A stretch of 64,000 bases of DNA, taken from the NCBI GenBank assembly GCA_039621445.1, contig CP154954.1:59506847-59570846 (forward strand). Direction: 5' to 3'. The DNA comes from Euglena gracilis. Lineage: Eukaryota > Euglenida > Euglenophyceae > Euglenales. The translations under genes were made by a program, and so were the position numbers. Positions 10,506 to 19,720 of this stretch are shown here, piece by piece; position 1 is the stretch's first letter, and the number at the start of each line of letters is the position of its first letter. The notes beneath the pieces were generated by a model. That model saw only the letters and a program-made list of their open reading frames with translations, was not told the origin of the DNA and searched no databases.

Positions 10506-11000
10506 AAAAAAGCAAACAAAATATTTTTCTGCCCCCCTTTCCAAGAGAAAGGCACCCAAACAACTCCTTCCTGAGAGAATCCTGTGGCCCAAAACTGGCC
10601 AGAACATCTGGCCCAAAACTGGCCAGCACATCTGGCCCCCCCAAAAATCCATCACATTGCAAAAAATGTGAAATGCAAAATTTGGGCCATTTGCCAGATT
10701 GAAAAACTTCTCCCCCAATTTTTTGGCTTCCAAGAACACTTGTGGAACAGCAAATAAAGAAGAAACAAAAAGCAGAAGAAAACCAGCATCTAAGTACAAA
10801 ATGTCTATGAAATCTGTCTTCAGACTTGAAATTAGTTCCTGTGTTTTCACTTCATTTCAGCACCCTGTACTTTCATCATATCTATCCCACACCGCTTCCA
10901 CCCGAAACGGCATTGTGATACTGAAGAAGGATTGGGAATGCAAGCATTTTTTTGCGTGTGGGTGATTCATAATTTCTTCCAAAAAAAGACATTTTCCAAT
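10506..11000. other. Stretch without a recognised gene
   Basis: AT-rich text. CTGGCCAGAACATCTGGCCC/CTGGCCAGCACATCTGGCC is a short direct pair at 10600-10640. The plus strand around 10770-10860 has a weakly coding look, but no ORF with splice support. Confidence 0.35.
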
Positions 11001-11011
11001 GAGGAAAATTT

Positions 11012-11081
11012 GCACACAGTGGGGTTTGAACCCGCGACCTCACAGTCCCGAACTGCATGCTGCACCAACTACACTGTGCGC
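11012..11081 (-). tRNA. tRNA-Pro (CGG) candidate
   Basis: Minus strand, 70 nt. Acceptor GCGCACA pairs with TGTGTGC over 7 bp with one G-T. The anticodon arm pairs TGCAG with CTGTG around the loop TTCGGGA, giving anticodon CGG and the TTNGGG loop typical of tRNA-Pro. Variable loop AGGTC; T arm GCGGG-TTCAAAC-CCCAC has one mismatch; B box GGTTCAAACCC. A TTTT run lies 3-4 nt downstream, as a pol III stop. The D arm is weak and short, so it could be a pseudogene or a SINE source. Confidence 0.55.
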
Positions 11082-11339
11082 AAGATACACTTCTCCATAT
11101 CGAAAGAGAAAAAGGACTAGTCCAACAAATGAAGTGGAAGAAAGTTTCGGGACAGAACACCCAAATCTTGGAAAAATACCACATTTGAAAGTTGTCATAT
11201 GCAAATTTCTGTTCTGGTTAATGTGGTGTGTGGGGCACATCAAAGATCCCGAAGTGCAGTGTGGGCTGAGCACCCAGAATCAGGACTTACCCAGTTCGCG
11301 ACGAAAAAAATTTCCAGACGCCTTCGCTTCCAAAGACCC

Positions 11340-11500
11340 AGCCAGCCGGCCAGCCGGCCAGCCGGCTAGCCGGCTAGCTGGACCAAGTGCATTTTCTTCA
11401 GCCGTCTGGACCAAGCCCACAAGGTCAGCCGTCCGTCCGGACCTTTGCTTTTTTCACCAGCCGTCCGTCCGTCCGTCCGTCCGCCTCCCGTGTCTACAGA
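11340..11500 (+). repeat. Repeat D, copy 4, with GCCAGCCG tandem
   Basis: AGCCGGCCAGCCGGCCAGCC-type tandem text (11340-11378) leads into GGACCAAGTGCATTTTCTTC and ends with CCGTCCGTCCGTCCGTCCG. The core repeats almost exactly at 11957-12062. Confidence 0.7.
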
Positions 11501-11956
11501 GATGTCGACTTGTGTGCGGGACCCCAAAAAAAGTGGCAAAAACTGCCCGTTTTTGGCCATTTTGGGCTTTTTTTTTGAACAAAATCACCCATCGGTCCAA
11601 AACTGACCATCACAAATTTCATCAAAAAAGCTTCAAAAACTTAAAACTAACACACAAGAACATGGACAACAGAAAAATCAAGGTCGCACAAACCAATTGA
11701 GGTGGAACCGTTGCTTGCCAAGAAGGAACCTTCAAGCATCTTCAACAAACTTCTCATTTGAAAAAAAGGCACACCTTCAATTGACTTCAAAACACTTGGT
11801 CAGTCTCAAAACTTCTTTCCATTCAAATCCAACTTTGTTAATTGAATCTTTGACTTGAATTCTTTCCATTGAAATCAACTCTGTCTTAATCTCAATGTCC
11901 TGTGTAAAATGAACCAAATGAGCATCATTTACTCAATCATGAACTGAATCCCTGTG

Positions 11957-12064
11957 GACCAAGTGCATTTTCTTCAGCCGTCTGGACCAAGCCCACAAGG
12001 TCAGCCGTCCGTCCGGACCTTCGCTTTTTTCACCAGCCGTCCGTCCGTCCGTCCGTCCGCCCCC
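11957..12064 (+). repeat. Repeat D, copy 5
   Basis: Same 105-bp core as 11387-11492. The interval between the two copies (11500-11950) is AT-rich with no recognised gene. Confidence 0.75.
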
Positions 12065-12125
12065 ATTCATCATTTCAGCCTCTTTTTTGATGTAGGCAGC
12101 GTTTTTGGTCGCTTTGAAGAAAGTG

Positions 12126-12157
<32 letters not shown>

Positions 12158-12162
12158 TTTTT

Positions 12163-12402
12163 TCTGGGGGGCAGACCACCCCTCCCCCCCCCCCCCACCC
12201 TCACTGACCACTCGCCACGCCATTTTACCCCCCTCCCCCCCTTTTCAGACCCCCTCGCCACGCCATGTCAGCCGCGCCAAAGAAAATTTTCTTGGAAAAC
12301 CCCCGCGCACCCCTGCCCCACCCCCCTCATCCGGGGCCCCCTCGCCACGCCAACCCCCCCCCCCCCCAGCCGGACGGCTCGCCACGGCGTGCCGACCCCC
12401 CT
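12163..12402 (+). mobile_element. Element J, copy 1
   Basis: Built from GACCCCCTCGCCACGCCA-type units, ending GGCGTGCCGACCCCCC. It shares CATGTCAG and AAAGAAAATTTTCTTGG with copy 4. The left end (GGGGCAGACC) is degenerate. C-rich; the long ORFs across it in both directions are composition artefacts. Confidence 0.65.
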
Positions 12403-12536
12403 CTGGTTCAAACCATCGAAAATTTGCCTTGACATGGTCTAAAAATGGAAAGAAATGCCAAGATTTTGAGGTGAAAAATTTTTCGACCCAAACAGTGGCG
12501 CTTCTTTGCCGTAAGAATTTGACCGGCTCATTGCGG

Positions 12537-13134
12537 GAAATTGGTGATGGACTTTTTGGTGGTCGCTAGCGACTAGTCGCTAGCGACCAAGTCTACTAAC
12601 CATTGGTGGTCGGGCCGACCACCAATTTTAAGTTTACCCTCCCTCTAAAAAATTTTTAAGCCCCTCCAAAATTTTTTACCCAAATGCCTGCCAAAACCTC
12701 CATTCGGGGTTTAATTTTCGGGGTTAATTTGCAATGTGTGGAAGGCAAGGATGGCCGAATTGCGCTCCCTGTGGCCTCCTCCGCGCGGGGGGGGGGTGCT
12801 CCCCCCCCGGACCCCGCCCAAAATAACACAATCCCCTTGTGTGTGCAAGGCAAAGGGCGCGCTCCGTAGTCTTATGTGTGCAATGGCTATGGTTTCACAG
12901 AACAGGCGCAAAGAGAATTACTCATTTTTTTTTGTGAATTGACCCTCGAATGGAGGGTTTGGAAGGCATTTTGGTGGGTTGAAGGGGGGCTTAAAAACTT
13001 TTTCGAAGGGGGTGGACTTAAATTGGTGGTCTGAGCGACTAGTCGCTCCAACCACCAATGGTCACTAGCGACTAGTCGCTAGCGACCCCAGCGACTAGTC
13101 GCTAGCGACCACCAAAAAGTCCATCACCAATTTC
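12537..13134. mobile_element. TIR element F
   Basis: About 598 bp. Left end GAAATTGGTGATGGACTTTT then TGGTGGTCGCTAGCGACTAG; the right end is the exact reverse complement for about 44 bp. The inner ends are stacked palindromes of GTCGCTAGCGACTAGTCGC. The interior (12640-12960) has no ORF I trust. Target duplication not resolved. Confidence 0.8.
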
Positions 13135-13367
13135 TCGCTCGGGGCCAATTTGACCCAAAACATTGGCAAAAGGGGAGATTGCGCAAGTAGGAAAGAATTT
13201 CATTAAAAAAGGGGGAGGGGAAACATGAAATTTTTGTGGAACAAAACCCCCCAAAAACAGAAAATAATTGTCCTCACCCCACCTTTCATTTGGACAACCA
13301 AACCCCTTTTTGGCACCTAACGTCCAACGCACCTCCACACCCAAAAATGGCCAAAAATCTTGTCCCC

Positions 13368-14360
13368 TGAAACCGTGTATGGGGGCTCTGGTTTCACGCC
13401 CGAACCGGCGTCCAGGACACCGGTTCGGGCGGGAAATTTTCTGCCCGAACCGGCGTCCTGGACGCCGGTTCGGGCATGAAACCGGCATCTAGGAGACCCA
13501 AAATAAAAAGTGCCAAAAGTGTCCAAAAGGGTTTGTAGACAGGCGGCAATCATATTTGAGCAGGTTTTGGGTGGTCTTGGCCAAAAATTGGGGGTTTTTG
13601 AGGAAACGTTTCCTTTTGGCCAATTTTGGAGAATTTCTGAAGTAGAATACCACGCAGCATGGCAGAAATCTAAGTCCATCTGCTGAAAGCCCTTGAGAAG
13701 AGCTTTCGATCGATGGGCAACATGGCAGCTGAAAAGTGCAATTTCAGATATGCAAATGGGGTCCGAAAAATGCGGAAAAATGCGATCGCTGATTCTGAGA
13801 GCGCTTTCCAATCTGGCTGAGTTCTGTGGGTACCAAGCGAAAGGTGTTGGCGAGACCTTTCGTTTGATATGCAATATGCAACCTGAGCTGTGGGATTTGA
13901 CAAATTAGGATGTCAAATTTTGGAAGACACGATCGCTGAAAATAAGCGATGCGTGCATTATGCCCGAATCCTGTGGCCATCTGTCGAAAGTCCTTGAGAA
14001 GAGCTTTCAATTGATGGGTAACATGGCTTCCTAAGTGTGGAATCTGCCATTTTTGACCGGCGGCCCGTTTGGGCCAAAGTCGCCCAAAACAGCCCCAAAC
14101 ATGGGTGTTTTGGGCGAAATTGGCCGTGATTCCTCGGCCGCCGGTTCGGGCGTGAAACCAGAGCCCCCAATACACGGTTTCAAAAACTGTGTCCCAAACG
14201 CCGGAGGGAAACCTGTGCCTAGGACGCCGGTTCGGGCTACCGCCCGAACAAAAACTGTGTCCCAAACGCCGGTTCGGGCGAGAAACCTGTGCCTAGGAAA
14301 CCGGTGTCCTAGGCACAGGTTTCCCGCCCGAACCGGCGTTTGGTACACAGTTCTCGATAT
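13368..14360 (-). mobile_element. Foldback element B, copy 1
   Basis: Ends carry GGGGGCTCTGGTTTCACG followed by palindromes of CGCCCGAACCGGCG(T/C); the right side repeats them inverted, with extra nested palindromes to 14350. The interior has the motif GAGCTTTCGATCGATGGG-like at 13695, about 13852 and 14003, each embedded in a unit of about 150 bp. Orientation is opposite to copy 2. No ORF is conserved between copies. Confidence 0.8.
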
Positions 14361-14605
14361 AAAAAACAAGTGCCAGAAATTGTTGCACTTCTGCAACAAA
14401 AACAGATTTTTTTGGCTATTTTTTTCCCTTCAAAAATAGCAATATTTGTGCATTTTTTCATAAATGACCCAAAATGAATCCCAAAAAAATGTAACGGTCA
14501 AGAAAATCCTAAAAAGTTCCTTTACAAAAAATTAAAAAAATGACCAATTTTGGACATAAAAACCACCCAAAAATGACCACTCTCTACTAAAAAAAAGGAA
14601 AAAGG

Positions 14606-15517
14606 GGTGGCGGACGCCGGTTCTGTCCAAAACCCGGCGTGGAACGCCGGGTTTTGGACAGAACCGGCGTCCGCCACCCCTTGTTTAAAGCGGCGTTTTA
14701 GAGACGCCGGGTTCAGGACAGAACCGGCGTCCCCACCCTTCGGTCAAAGGACACTCCCAGGACCAATCTCCGACCACTTATCTGCAATGTCACGCCACTT
14801 TGCATTTCACCAAATTCCGGCGATCGCGAGGGTATTTCTGGCTGTGTCGATCGTCCTGGTACAAAGTCACCCCTCAATCGAAAGCTCTTTTCATCAGACG
14901 ACTGGCGATCACCACCAAATTCAGCCACGCCGCCTGGAGCTCTTACTTTTTGTCACTGGGAAATCCTAATTTCACAACTCTGGTGCCCCCCGGAACCCCT
15001 CAGGTGGTTGATTCGAAGAGAAAAAACGTTTCTGTAAGGTTTATTAAGCATCTCAAACCAAAAATCACTGAAAATCACCACACATTTCGACTGAGATTCT
15101 GGCCGATCCGACGATCGCGAGCGTATCTCGGGCTGCGTGCAACGTTAGGGTACCAAGTTACCCCTCGATCGAAAGCTCTTTTCAACAGACGACCAGCGGT
15201 GGTCATCAGATCTTTCCACGATGCACGGTACTCTATTTCCAAATCTGGGCCAATTTTCACCAAATTTGGATATCCACCCAAGTGGTCCCCAAATGGCAAA
15301 ATTCATTGTCCTAGATGGTTGAAACAGTCATACCAGCACCTTAGGGCCACTTTTGGGCACTTTTCGTGACATTTTTAGGAATGAAAACCGGACGCCGGGT
15401 TTTGGACAAAACCGGCGTTCCTAACGCCGGGTTTTAGGACAGAACCGGCGTCCGTAAAACCCGTGGGGGGGGACGCCGGTTCTGTCCTGAACCCGGCGTC
15501 TCAAACGCCGGTTTAAA
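14606..15517 (+). mobile_element. Foldback element A, copy 2
   Basis: An outer hairpin (14609-14680) is followed by GTTTAAAGCGGCGTTTTAG with GACGCCGGGTTCAGGACAG; the right end is its inverse, closing with CGCCGGTTTAAAC at about 15518. The two inverted ends agree over about 50 bp. Interior aligns with copy 1 throughout. The motif CTC(G/A)ATCGAAAGCTCTTTTCA lies at 14874 and 15165, 291 bp apart. No ORF. The right flank is repeated after element Q. Confidence 0.8.
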
Positions 15518-15597
15518 CCAAAAGGTATTTTTCTGTTCAAAAATGGCCCAAAAATGGCCAAAAAAATATTATTATTATTACTGTGTTACTGTATTAC

Positions 15598-16562
15598 TGT
15601 GTTCCAGAACGCCGGTTCGGGCTGCCGCCCGAACCGGCGTTCTGGAACACTGTGTTCCAGAACGCCGGTTCGGGCGGCAGCCCGAACCGGCGTTCTGGAA
15701 CACAGTTCCGTGGTCCGAACCGGCGTTCTGGACACAGTTGTTGAAACCGTGGATTAGGGGCTCTGGCTTCACGCCCGAACCGGCGTTCAAGGAACCCAGG
15801 CCAATTTCGCCCTAAATGCCCATTTTTCTAACATTTTGGAGCATTTTTGGGCTCCTTTGGGCGCATGGCCATGTCGATCGGCCAATTGAAGTTTTCACAG
15901 ATCTGGTGCCATGTTACCCATCGATCGAAAGCTCTTCTCAAGTGCTTTTGGCAGATGGCCACAGGATTCAGCAATAATCCATACAGCGCTTATTTTCAGC
16001 GATCGTGCATTCCAAAATTTGACATCCTAATTTGTGAAATCCCACACCTTAGGTGCCTTACAGCATATCAATCGAAAGCTCTCGCCAAGGCCTTTCATTT
16101 GGTACCCACAGAACTCAGCTATACTGCAGAGCACTCTGAAAATCGGCGACGCATTTTCCGACCCTGTTTGCAAAGTCGAAATTCCGATGTTTCACCAGCC
16201 ATGTTGCCCATCGATCGAAAGCTCTTCTCAAGGGCTTTCAGCAGATGGCCTTAGATTTCAGCCATGCTGCATGGTATTCTATTTCAAAAATTCCCTAAAT
16301 TTGGCCAAATGGAAATTGTTGCACAAAATACCCCAATATATGGCCAATTACCCCCCAAAAACTGCTCAGATGTGATTGCCACATGTCTACCAAGCATTTT
16401 GAACATTTTTTGGCACTTTTTATTTTCGGTCCCCTGGACGCCATCTTCCCGCCCGAACCGGCGTTCTGGAACGCCGGTTCGGCGCAAAATTTTCTGCGCT
16501 GAACCGGCGTTCTGGAACGCCGGTTCGGGCGTGAAGCCAGAGCCCCAATACACGGTTTCTAT
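15598..16562 (+). mobile_element. Foldback element B, copy 2
   Basis: The left end has two back-to-back palindromes built on TTCCAGAACGCCGGTTCGGG (15601-15705), then GGGGCTCTGGCTTCACGCCC; the right end (16445-16560) mirrors these and ends near ACACGGTTTC. The motif CGATCGAAAGCTCTTCTCAAG lies at 15921 and 16213 with a diverged copy at 16068, so units are about 146 bp. No ORF. Confidence 0.8.
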
Positions 16563-16671
16563 ACACAAATTGTGGCTGAGCCCAGATTTCAGCCTGAAAA
16601 CGTGTTCAGCCAGGGGCCCCCGAAGGGGGCCCCTGAACACGTTTTCAGGCTGAAATCTGGGCTCAGCCACA
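16563..16671. repeat. Hairpin of about 50-bp arms
   Basis: ACAAATTGTGGCTGAGCCCA with its continuation GATTTCAGCCTGAAAACGTG is matched by its inverse after the centre GGGGCCCCCGAAGGGGGCCCC. Only a 4-base bulge breaks the pairing. It sits exactly between B copy 2 and the left end of Q and shares GAAAACGTGTTCAG with Q. Confidence 0.85.
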
Positions 16672-16787
16672 ATTTGTTTAAAAACGTTTTCAGAGCCCGC
16701 CAAATGCCTGCCCTGAAATTCGTGGTCATGATTCACGCAAGGGGTCAAAAACGGCAATTTGTGAAATTTGGACCCAAAAAACGGCGC

Positions 16788-16929
16788 CCTCACTGAAAAC
16801 GTGCCTGAACCCGGATGCCCTCACTGAAAACGTGTCATTGACCCGAATGCCCTCACTGAAAACGTGCCTGAACCCGGATGCCTTCACTGAAAACGTGTCA
16901 TTGACCCGAATGCCCTCACTGAAAACGTG
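16788..16929 (+). repeat. 31-32-bp tandem array, left arm of Q
   Basis: Four and a half units of TGCC(C/T)TCACTGAAAACGTG followed alternately by CCTGAACCCGGA or TCATTGACCCGAA. Two unit types alternate, so the true period is about 63 bp. Confidence 0.9.
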
Positions 16930-16961
16930 TCACCCCCCCCCCCCTTTTTTTCTTTTTTTCT

Positions 16962-16983
16962 TTTTTTCCGCAGCCCTGCCAAT
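16962..16983 (+). promoter_or_regulatory. Polypyrimidine-AG acceptor before the PHD gene, possible spliced-leader site
   Basis: A pyrimidine run of about 40 nt (C14 then T-rich) ends in CCGCAG at 16973, and the ATG follows after a 10-nt leader at 16984. Many euglenid mRNAs receive a spliced leader at such AG sites. A normal cis intron with an upstream non-coding exon would look the same. Confidence 0.5.
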
Positions 16984-18036
16984 ATGGCCAAACGCACGGC
17001 AAACTTTGTGAATGGTCTTTTGCCACCTCCCCCTAGGACGGAACTGTTCCTGGCTGCTCTCGCGGTATACCAGCAAGATGCCAAGAAGCCGAAGGTTGAC
17101 CCCCTTCATGGCACCTTGCTGGCACAGGGCAACACAAAGAAAAAGTCCGGCTCCGTGGGTGCAGAGCTTGCTGGTGTTGCCAACTGTTTGGAGTTCGCCA
17201 AACTGTGTCAACATCGGCAAGCCTCTTATCCTGAGCTGGATGATTTCTTTGTTGCCTGGACGGGATGGGAGCTGTGTTATACGTTTCAATTTTCCGTTCT
17301 TATCCCTGTTAATGAACTCTCAGGGCGCCTTTGAAGCAGGACGCAAATGAGCAACTCTCAACTCCCGACGTGAAGAAAGAGGCTGAATCCATCGGGTACT
17401 AAACTCATGTTTTTTCACTGTTCCTCTGTCATGCACCACAGACTGATGACCGAGGAGGAGTTCTTTGCACCGCATGTGCCCGAACACACGCCATTTACCA
17501 GGTATTTACAAAGAAAACCACTCAAATTTTACGGTCACCACTTCCACAGTGAGCACATGATCGCCATCAACGTTGACGAAGACTACGTCGACCTCACCCA
17601 ACCATCGGCCGCCTGCCCGCCGTCCGTCACCCTGAAAACCGAGGAGGACGACGACGGCGCAGCTACGGCGCGGAACGTTGCACGGTGGTCAACTTGGGCA
17701 AATTTTTGCGCCCCACCAAGTGACGAACACGCGGTCGAAAATCAGGACCTGACCAGTGTTCCGTCTGTCTTTCCCACCGCCGAGCAACGTTCCGCTCCTG
17801 CGGTCAGCTCTGTCTCCTCTGACCAACCCCCTGTGCCTCGTGCCGTGTCCCGACTGCCTATAAAACAGGAGAAATGTGGTTTTTGTGGTGTTGCCATTCC
17901 GAAAAATCCAAATTGTGTGGAGCTGAACAAAGTTGTCTGTGACGCCTGCGGTTTGGCATATCATTTTCATTGCCAAGATTTGCGGCGGCCACCAAAGTAT
18001 GGCTCTTTTCTGTGCAAAGCCTGTCGTGTGCCGTGA
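16984..18036 (+). CDS. PHD-finger protein, 318 residues, three exons, inside element Q
   Basis: Exons 16984-17273, 17324-17395 and 17442-18036, joined by short GT-AG introns (50 and 46 nt). They sum to 957 nt, exactly 318 codons plus stop, with the frame kept at both junctions. The C-terminus (from residue 266) is a complete C4HC3 PHD zinc finger: CGFC, CDAC, then H-x2-C in YHFHC, then CKAC, with the stop three codons later. PHD fingers commonly read histone H3 tail modifications in the nucleus. The N-terminal 265 residues have lysine patches and acidic and serine-rich stretches and no domain I recognise. The gene sits between the inverted ends and repeat arrays of Q. A second PHD gene lies convergent 0.6 kb away. 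Confidence 0.85.
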
Positions 18037-18227
18037 GTTTCGCCCCTTCCCTGCCGTCCGTTCTGCCGTCGTCTGTTCTGCCAAGGCAAACTAGCCTTCT
18101 CGTTGTCATCCTTCGTGTTGTAGAGTGCCACCCGAACCGCCTCACCCGTTGAGGACCACACGGCCTCTCAACCGCACACCGATTTTTCATGATTGCGATT
18201 TTCGTTTTTTGCGGGGGGTTGACACAG

Positions 18228-18377
18228 ATGCCCTCACTGAAAACGTGCCTGAACCCGGATGCCTTCACTGAAAACGTGTCATTGACCCGAATGCCCTCAC
18301 TGAAAACGTGCCTGAACCCGGATGCCTTCACTGAAAACGTGTCATTGACACAAATGCCCTCATTGAAAACGTGTTCA
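18228..18377 (+). repeat. 31-32-bp tandem array, right arm of Q
   Basis: Same alternating units as the left array and in the same orientation, although the outer ends of Q are inverted. The last unit has CATTGAAAACGTG and ACACAAA variants. Confidence 0.9.
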
Positions 18378-18422
18378 TGACCACGAATTTCAGGGCAGGC
18401 ATTTGGCGGGCTGAACACGTTT

Positions 18423-18490
18423 TTAAACCAAAAGGTATTTTTCTGTTCAAAAATGGCCCAAAAATGGCCAAAAAAATATTATTATTATTA
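18423..18490 (+). repeat. Shared right flank of elements Q and A2
   Basis: TTAAACCAAAAGGTATTTTT plus about 48 more bases is identical by eye to 15513-15580. In both places it follows directly on the TTTAAA that closes an element. Confidence 0.9.
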
Positions 18491-18491
18491 C

Positions 18492-18650
18492 TTTTTGGGC
18501 CCAAAAATCACCGACTTTAGGATGCGTGCGCCCTTCTCTTGATGGGATGCTACAACATGGATGCTGCCTCCCGACCACCTCCAAAGTGGCATACTTCCCC
18601 CGTGACCCCCCCCCCCGTGACCCCCCCGTGACCCCCCCGTGACCCGCACC
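18492..18650 (-). repeat. Repeat H, copy 2
   Basis: Reverse of 6890-7070: CCAAAAATCACCGACTTTAG, GATGGGATGCTACAACATGG and CCAAAGTGGCATACTTCC, then three CCCCCGTGACC units. Confidence 0.7.
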
Positions 18651-18659
18651 ACCCCCTCA

Positions 18660-19370
18660 ACGACAACCCTGACAAATCCACGCTTTTTTCGGCGCGCGAC
18701 ACAACTCAGCACACACAAAATGATACGTCTCGCCACAAAGGAGGCTAGGCGCGCCGCTCGGGGGGGTCCGGGACCCCCCCCTCCCCCCCCCCCCCCCCGC
18801 GGCCCCTGCGCGGCCGCCCGCGCGGCCGCTCGCCCCCCCCCTGGACCCCCCCCCTCCCCCCCTGTGCCTAGCATAGCCAAGAAAAAAAATTTTGGTGAAA
18901 AAATCGCGATTTTTGAGGCCCAAAAATGACCAAAAATGACCATTTTCGGACACAAAATGGCTAATTTGGGGGCCGCGCGCTCTGCGCGCGGCCAAAAAAG
19001 CACTTTTAAGGTCAAAAATGGCCCAAAAAGGGCAAAAAATGACCACTTTTTGGACCCGAAAATCACCGATTGTAGGATGCGTTCCGCCCGCGCGGCCGCC
19101 CTCGGACCCCCCTCCCCCCCCGCGCGGCCGCTCGCCCCCCCCAGCCCCCCCCCCCCCCCCGCTGTGCCTAGCCTCCAAACGGAACAACGAACACTTTTGG
19201 CTGCCTAAAAGGGCATCCACTGCAGCAGCTCCTAGGGAGCCGGCACCACGTAAAACAGCCAAAAGTTCATCTACGTCGGGGGGGGGGGGCGGGGCATCTG
19301 TGCTTCCATCATGTTGGCAAAACGCTTCATCGGACTGTGGGGAAAAGCAGAGGACAGACAGAAACACAAA
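18660..19370 (-). pseudogene. Second PHD-finger gene, last exon split by element E2
   Basis: On the minus strand the last exon starts after an acceptor TTTTAG at about 19213 and reads as far as 19180, then is cut by element E2; it resumes at 18736 with the H-x2-C and C-x2-C part of a PHD finger (CGETYHFVC, WICQGC) and stops at about 18660. With E2 and one AAA duplicate left out, the frame is continuous across the break and supplies the missing C-x2-C (CSVC), so the insertion alone explains the damage. The text upstream to 19367 (VDELLAVLRGAG) may be an earlier exon. It resembles the C-terminus of the gene in Q, so the two are likely paralogues. It may still be transcribed with E2 inside. Confidence 0.7.
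18740..19176. mobile_element. Element E, copy 2, inside a PHD-finger exon
   Basis: Ends GGAGGCTAGGC and GCCTAGCCTCC, flanked by AAA at 18737-18739 and 19177-19179. The interior carries the same GGTCATTTTTGGTC phrases and GCGCGCTCTGCGCGCGG palindrome as E1, in opposite orientation, with C/G runs next to both ends. At 437 bp it is shorter than E1, mostly in the G/C-run zones. Confidence 0.85.
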
Positions 19371-19404
19371 TGTAAAAAACCCAAAAAATTCAAATTCCGA
19401 TCAC

Positions 19405-19520
19405 GGGTAACACCTTGCGCAACCGTGGTCGGTTCACGGGTGCACGCACGGCAGCCGTGGACGGAAATTCCGTTCACGGGTGCGCACTACGGCACCCGTG
19501 AACGGCCAAAGTTCAACCGT
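19405..19520. repeat. Repeat G, copy 2
   Basis: CGTGGTCGGTTCACGGGTGC, GGCAGCCGTGGACGG and the hairpin GTTCACGGGTGCGC/GCACCCGTGAACGG. Same parts as 8225-8350 in rearranged order. Confidence 0.6.
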
Positions 19521-19612
19521 GAACGCCAAAAACGCGATTTTTGACCCCCTAGGCATCTCGTTAGGAAGCGCTTGCCTACTGCGAGGAAGCCCGTGAACTT
19601 GGTTAACGGTTT

Positions 19613-19720
19613 TAAGAAAAAAGCGGGGTCCGATCACGATTCCCGGTGGAGAAACGGGGGGCGCCTACGGCGCCCCCCGTTTCTCCACCGGGAATCGTGA
19701 TCGGACCCCGCTTTTTCTTA
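19613..19720. repeat. Near-perfect hairpin, 52-bp arms
   Basis: Arms from TAAGAAAAAAGCGGGGTCCG inward to GGGGGGCGCC pair completely but for one extra A, around a 3-base loop TAC. No ORF. It could be a whole small foldback element. Confidence 0.9.

Larger units (their letters stand above)
16672..18427 (+). mobile_element. Element Q: TIR element carrying a PHD-finger gene
   Basis: The left end GTTTAAAAACGTTTTCAG with CCCGCCAAATGCCTGCCCTG then AAATTCGTGGTCATGA (16673-16732) is the inverse of the right end (18374-18427), about 50 bp with few differences. Just inside each end is an array of 31-32-bp units (16788-16929 and 18228-18377). Between the arrays lies one intact spliced gene. This is a cargo-like layout: ends, arrays, gene. 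No transposase is recognisable, so either Q is non-autonomous or the PHD protein has a role in its own spread. Confidence 0.7.

Noticed and set aside
9253-10574. ORFs of 180-270 codons on both strands
   Set aside because: They run through element E1, repeat D and SINE copies; rich in G, P and R from homopolymer runs, with no splice or domain support.
16788-18377. CRISPR-like arrays of about 31-bp repeats
   Set aside because: Units are contiguous with no unique spacers, alternate between two forms and sit in a eukaryotic element with a spliced gene.
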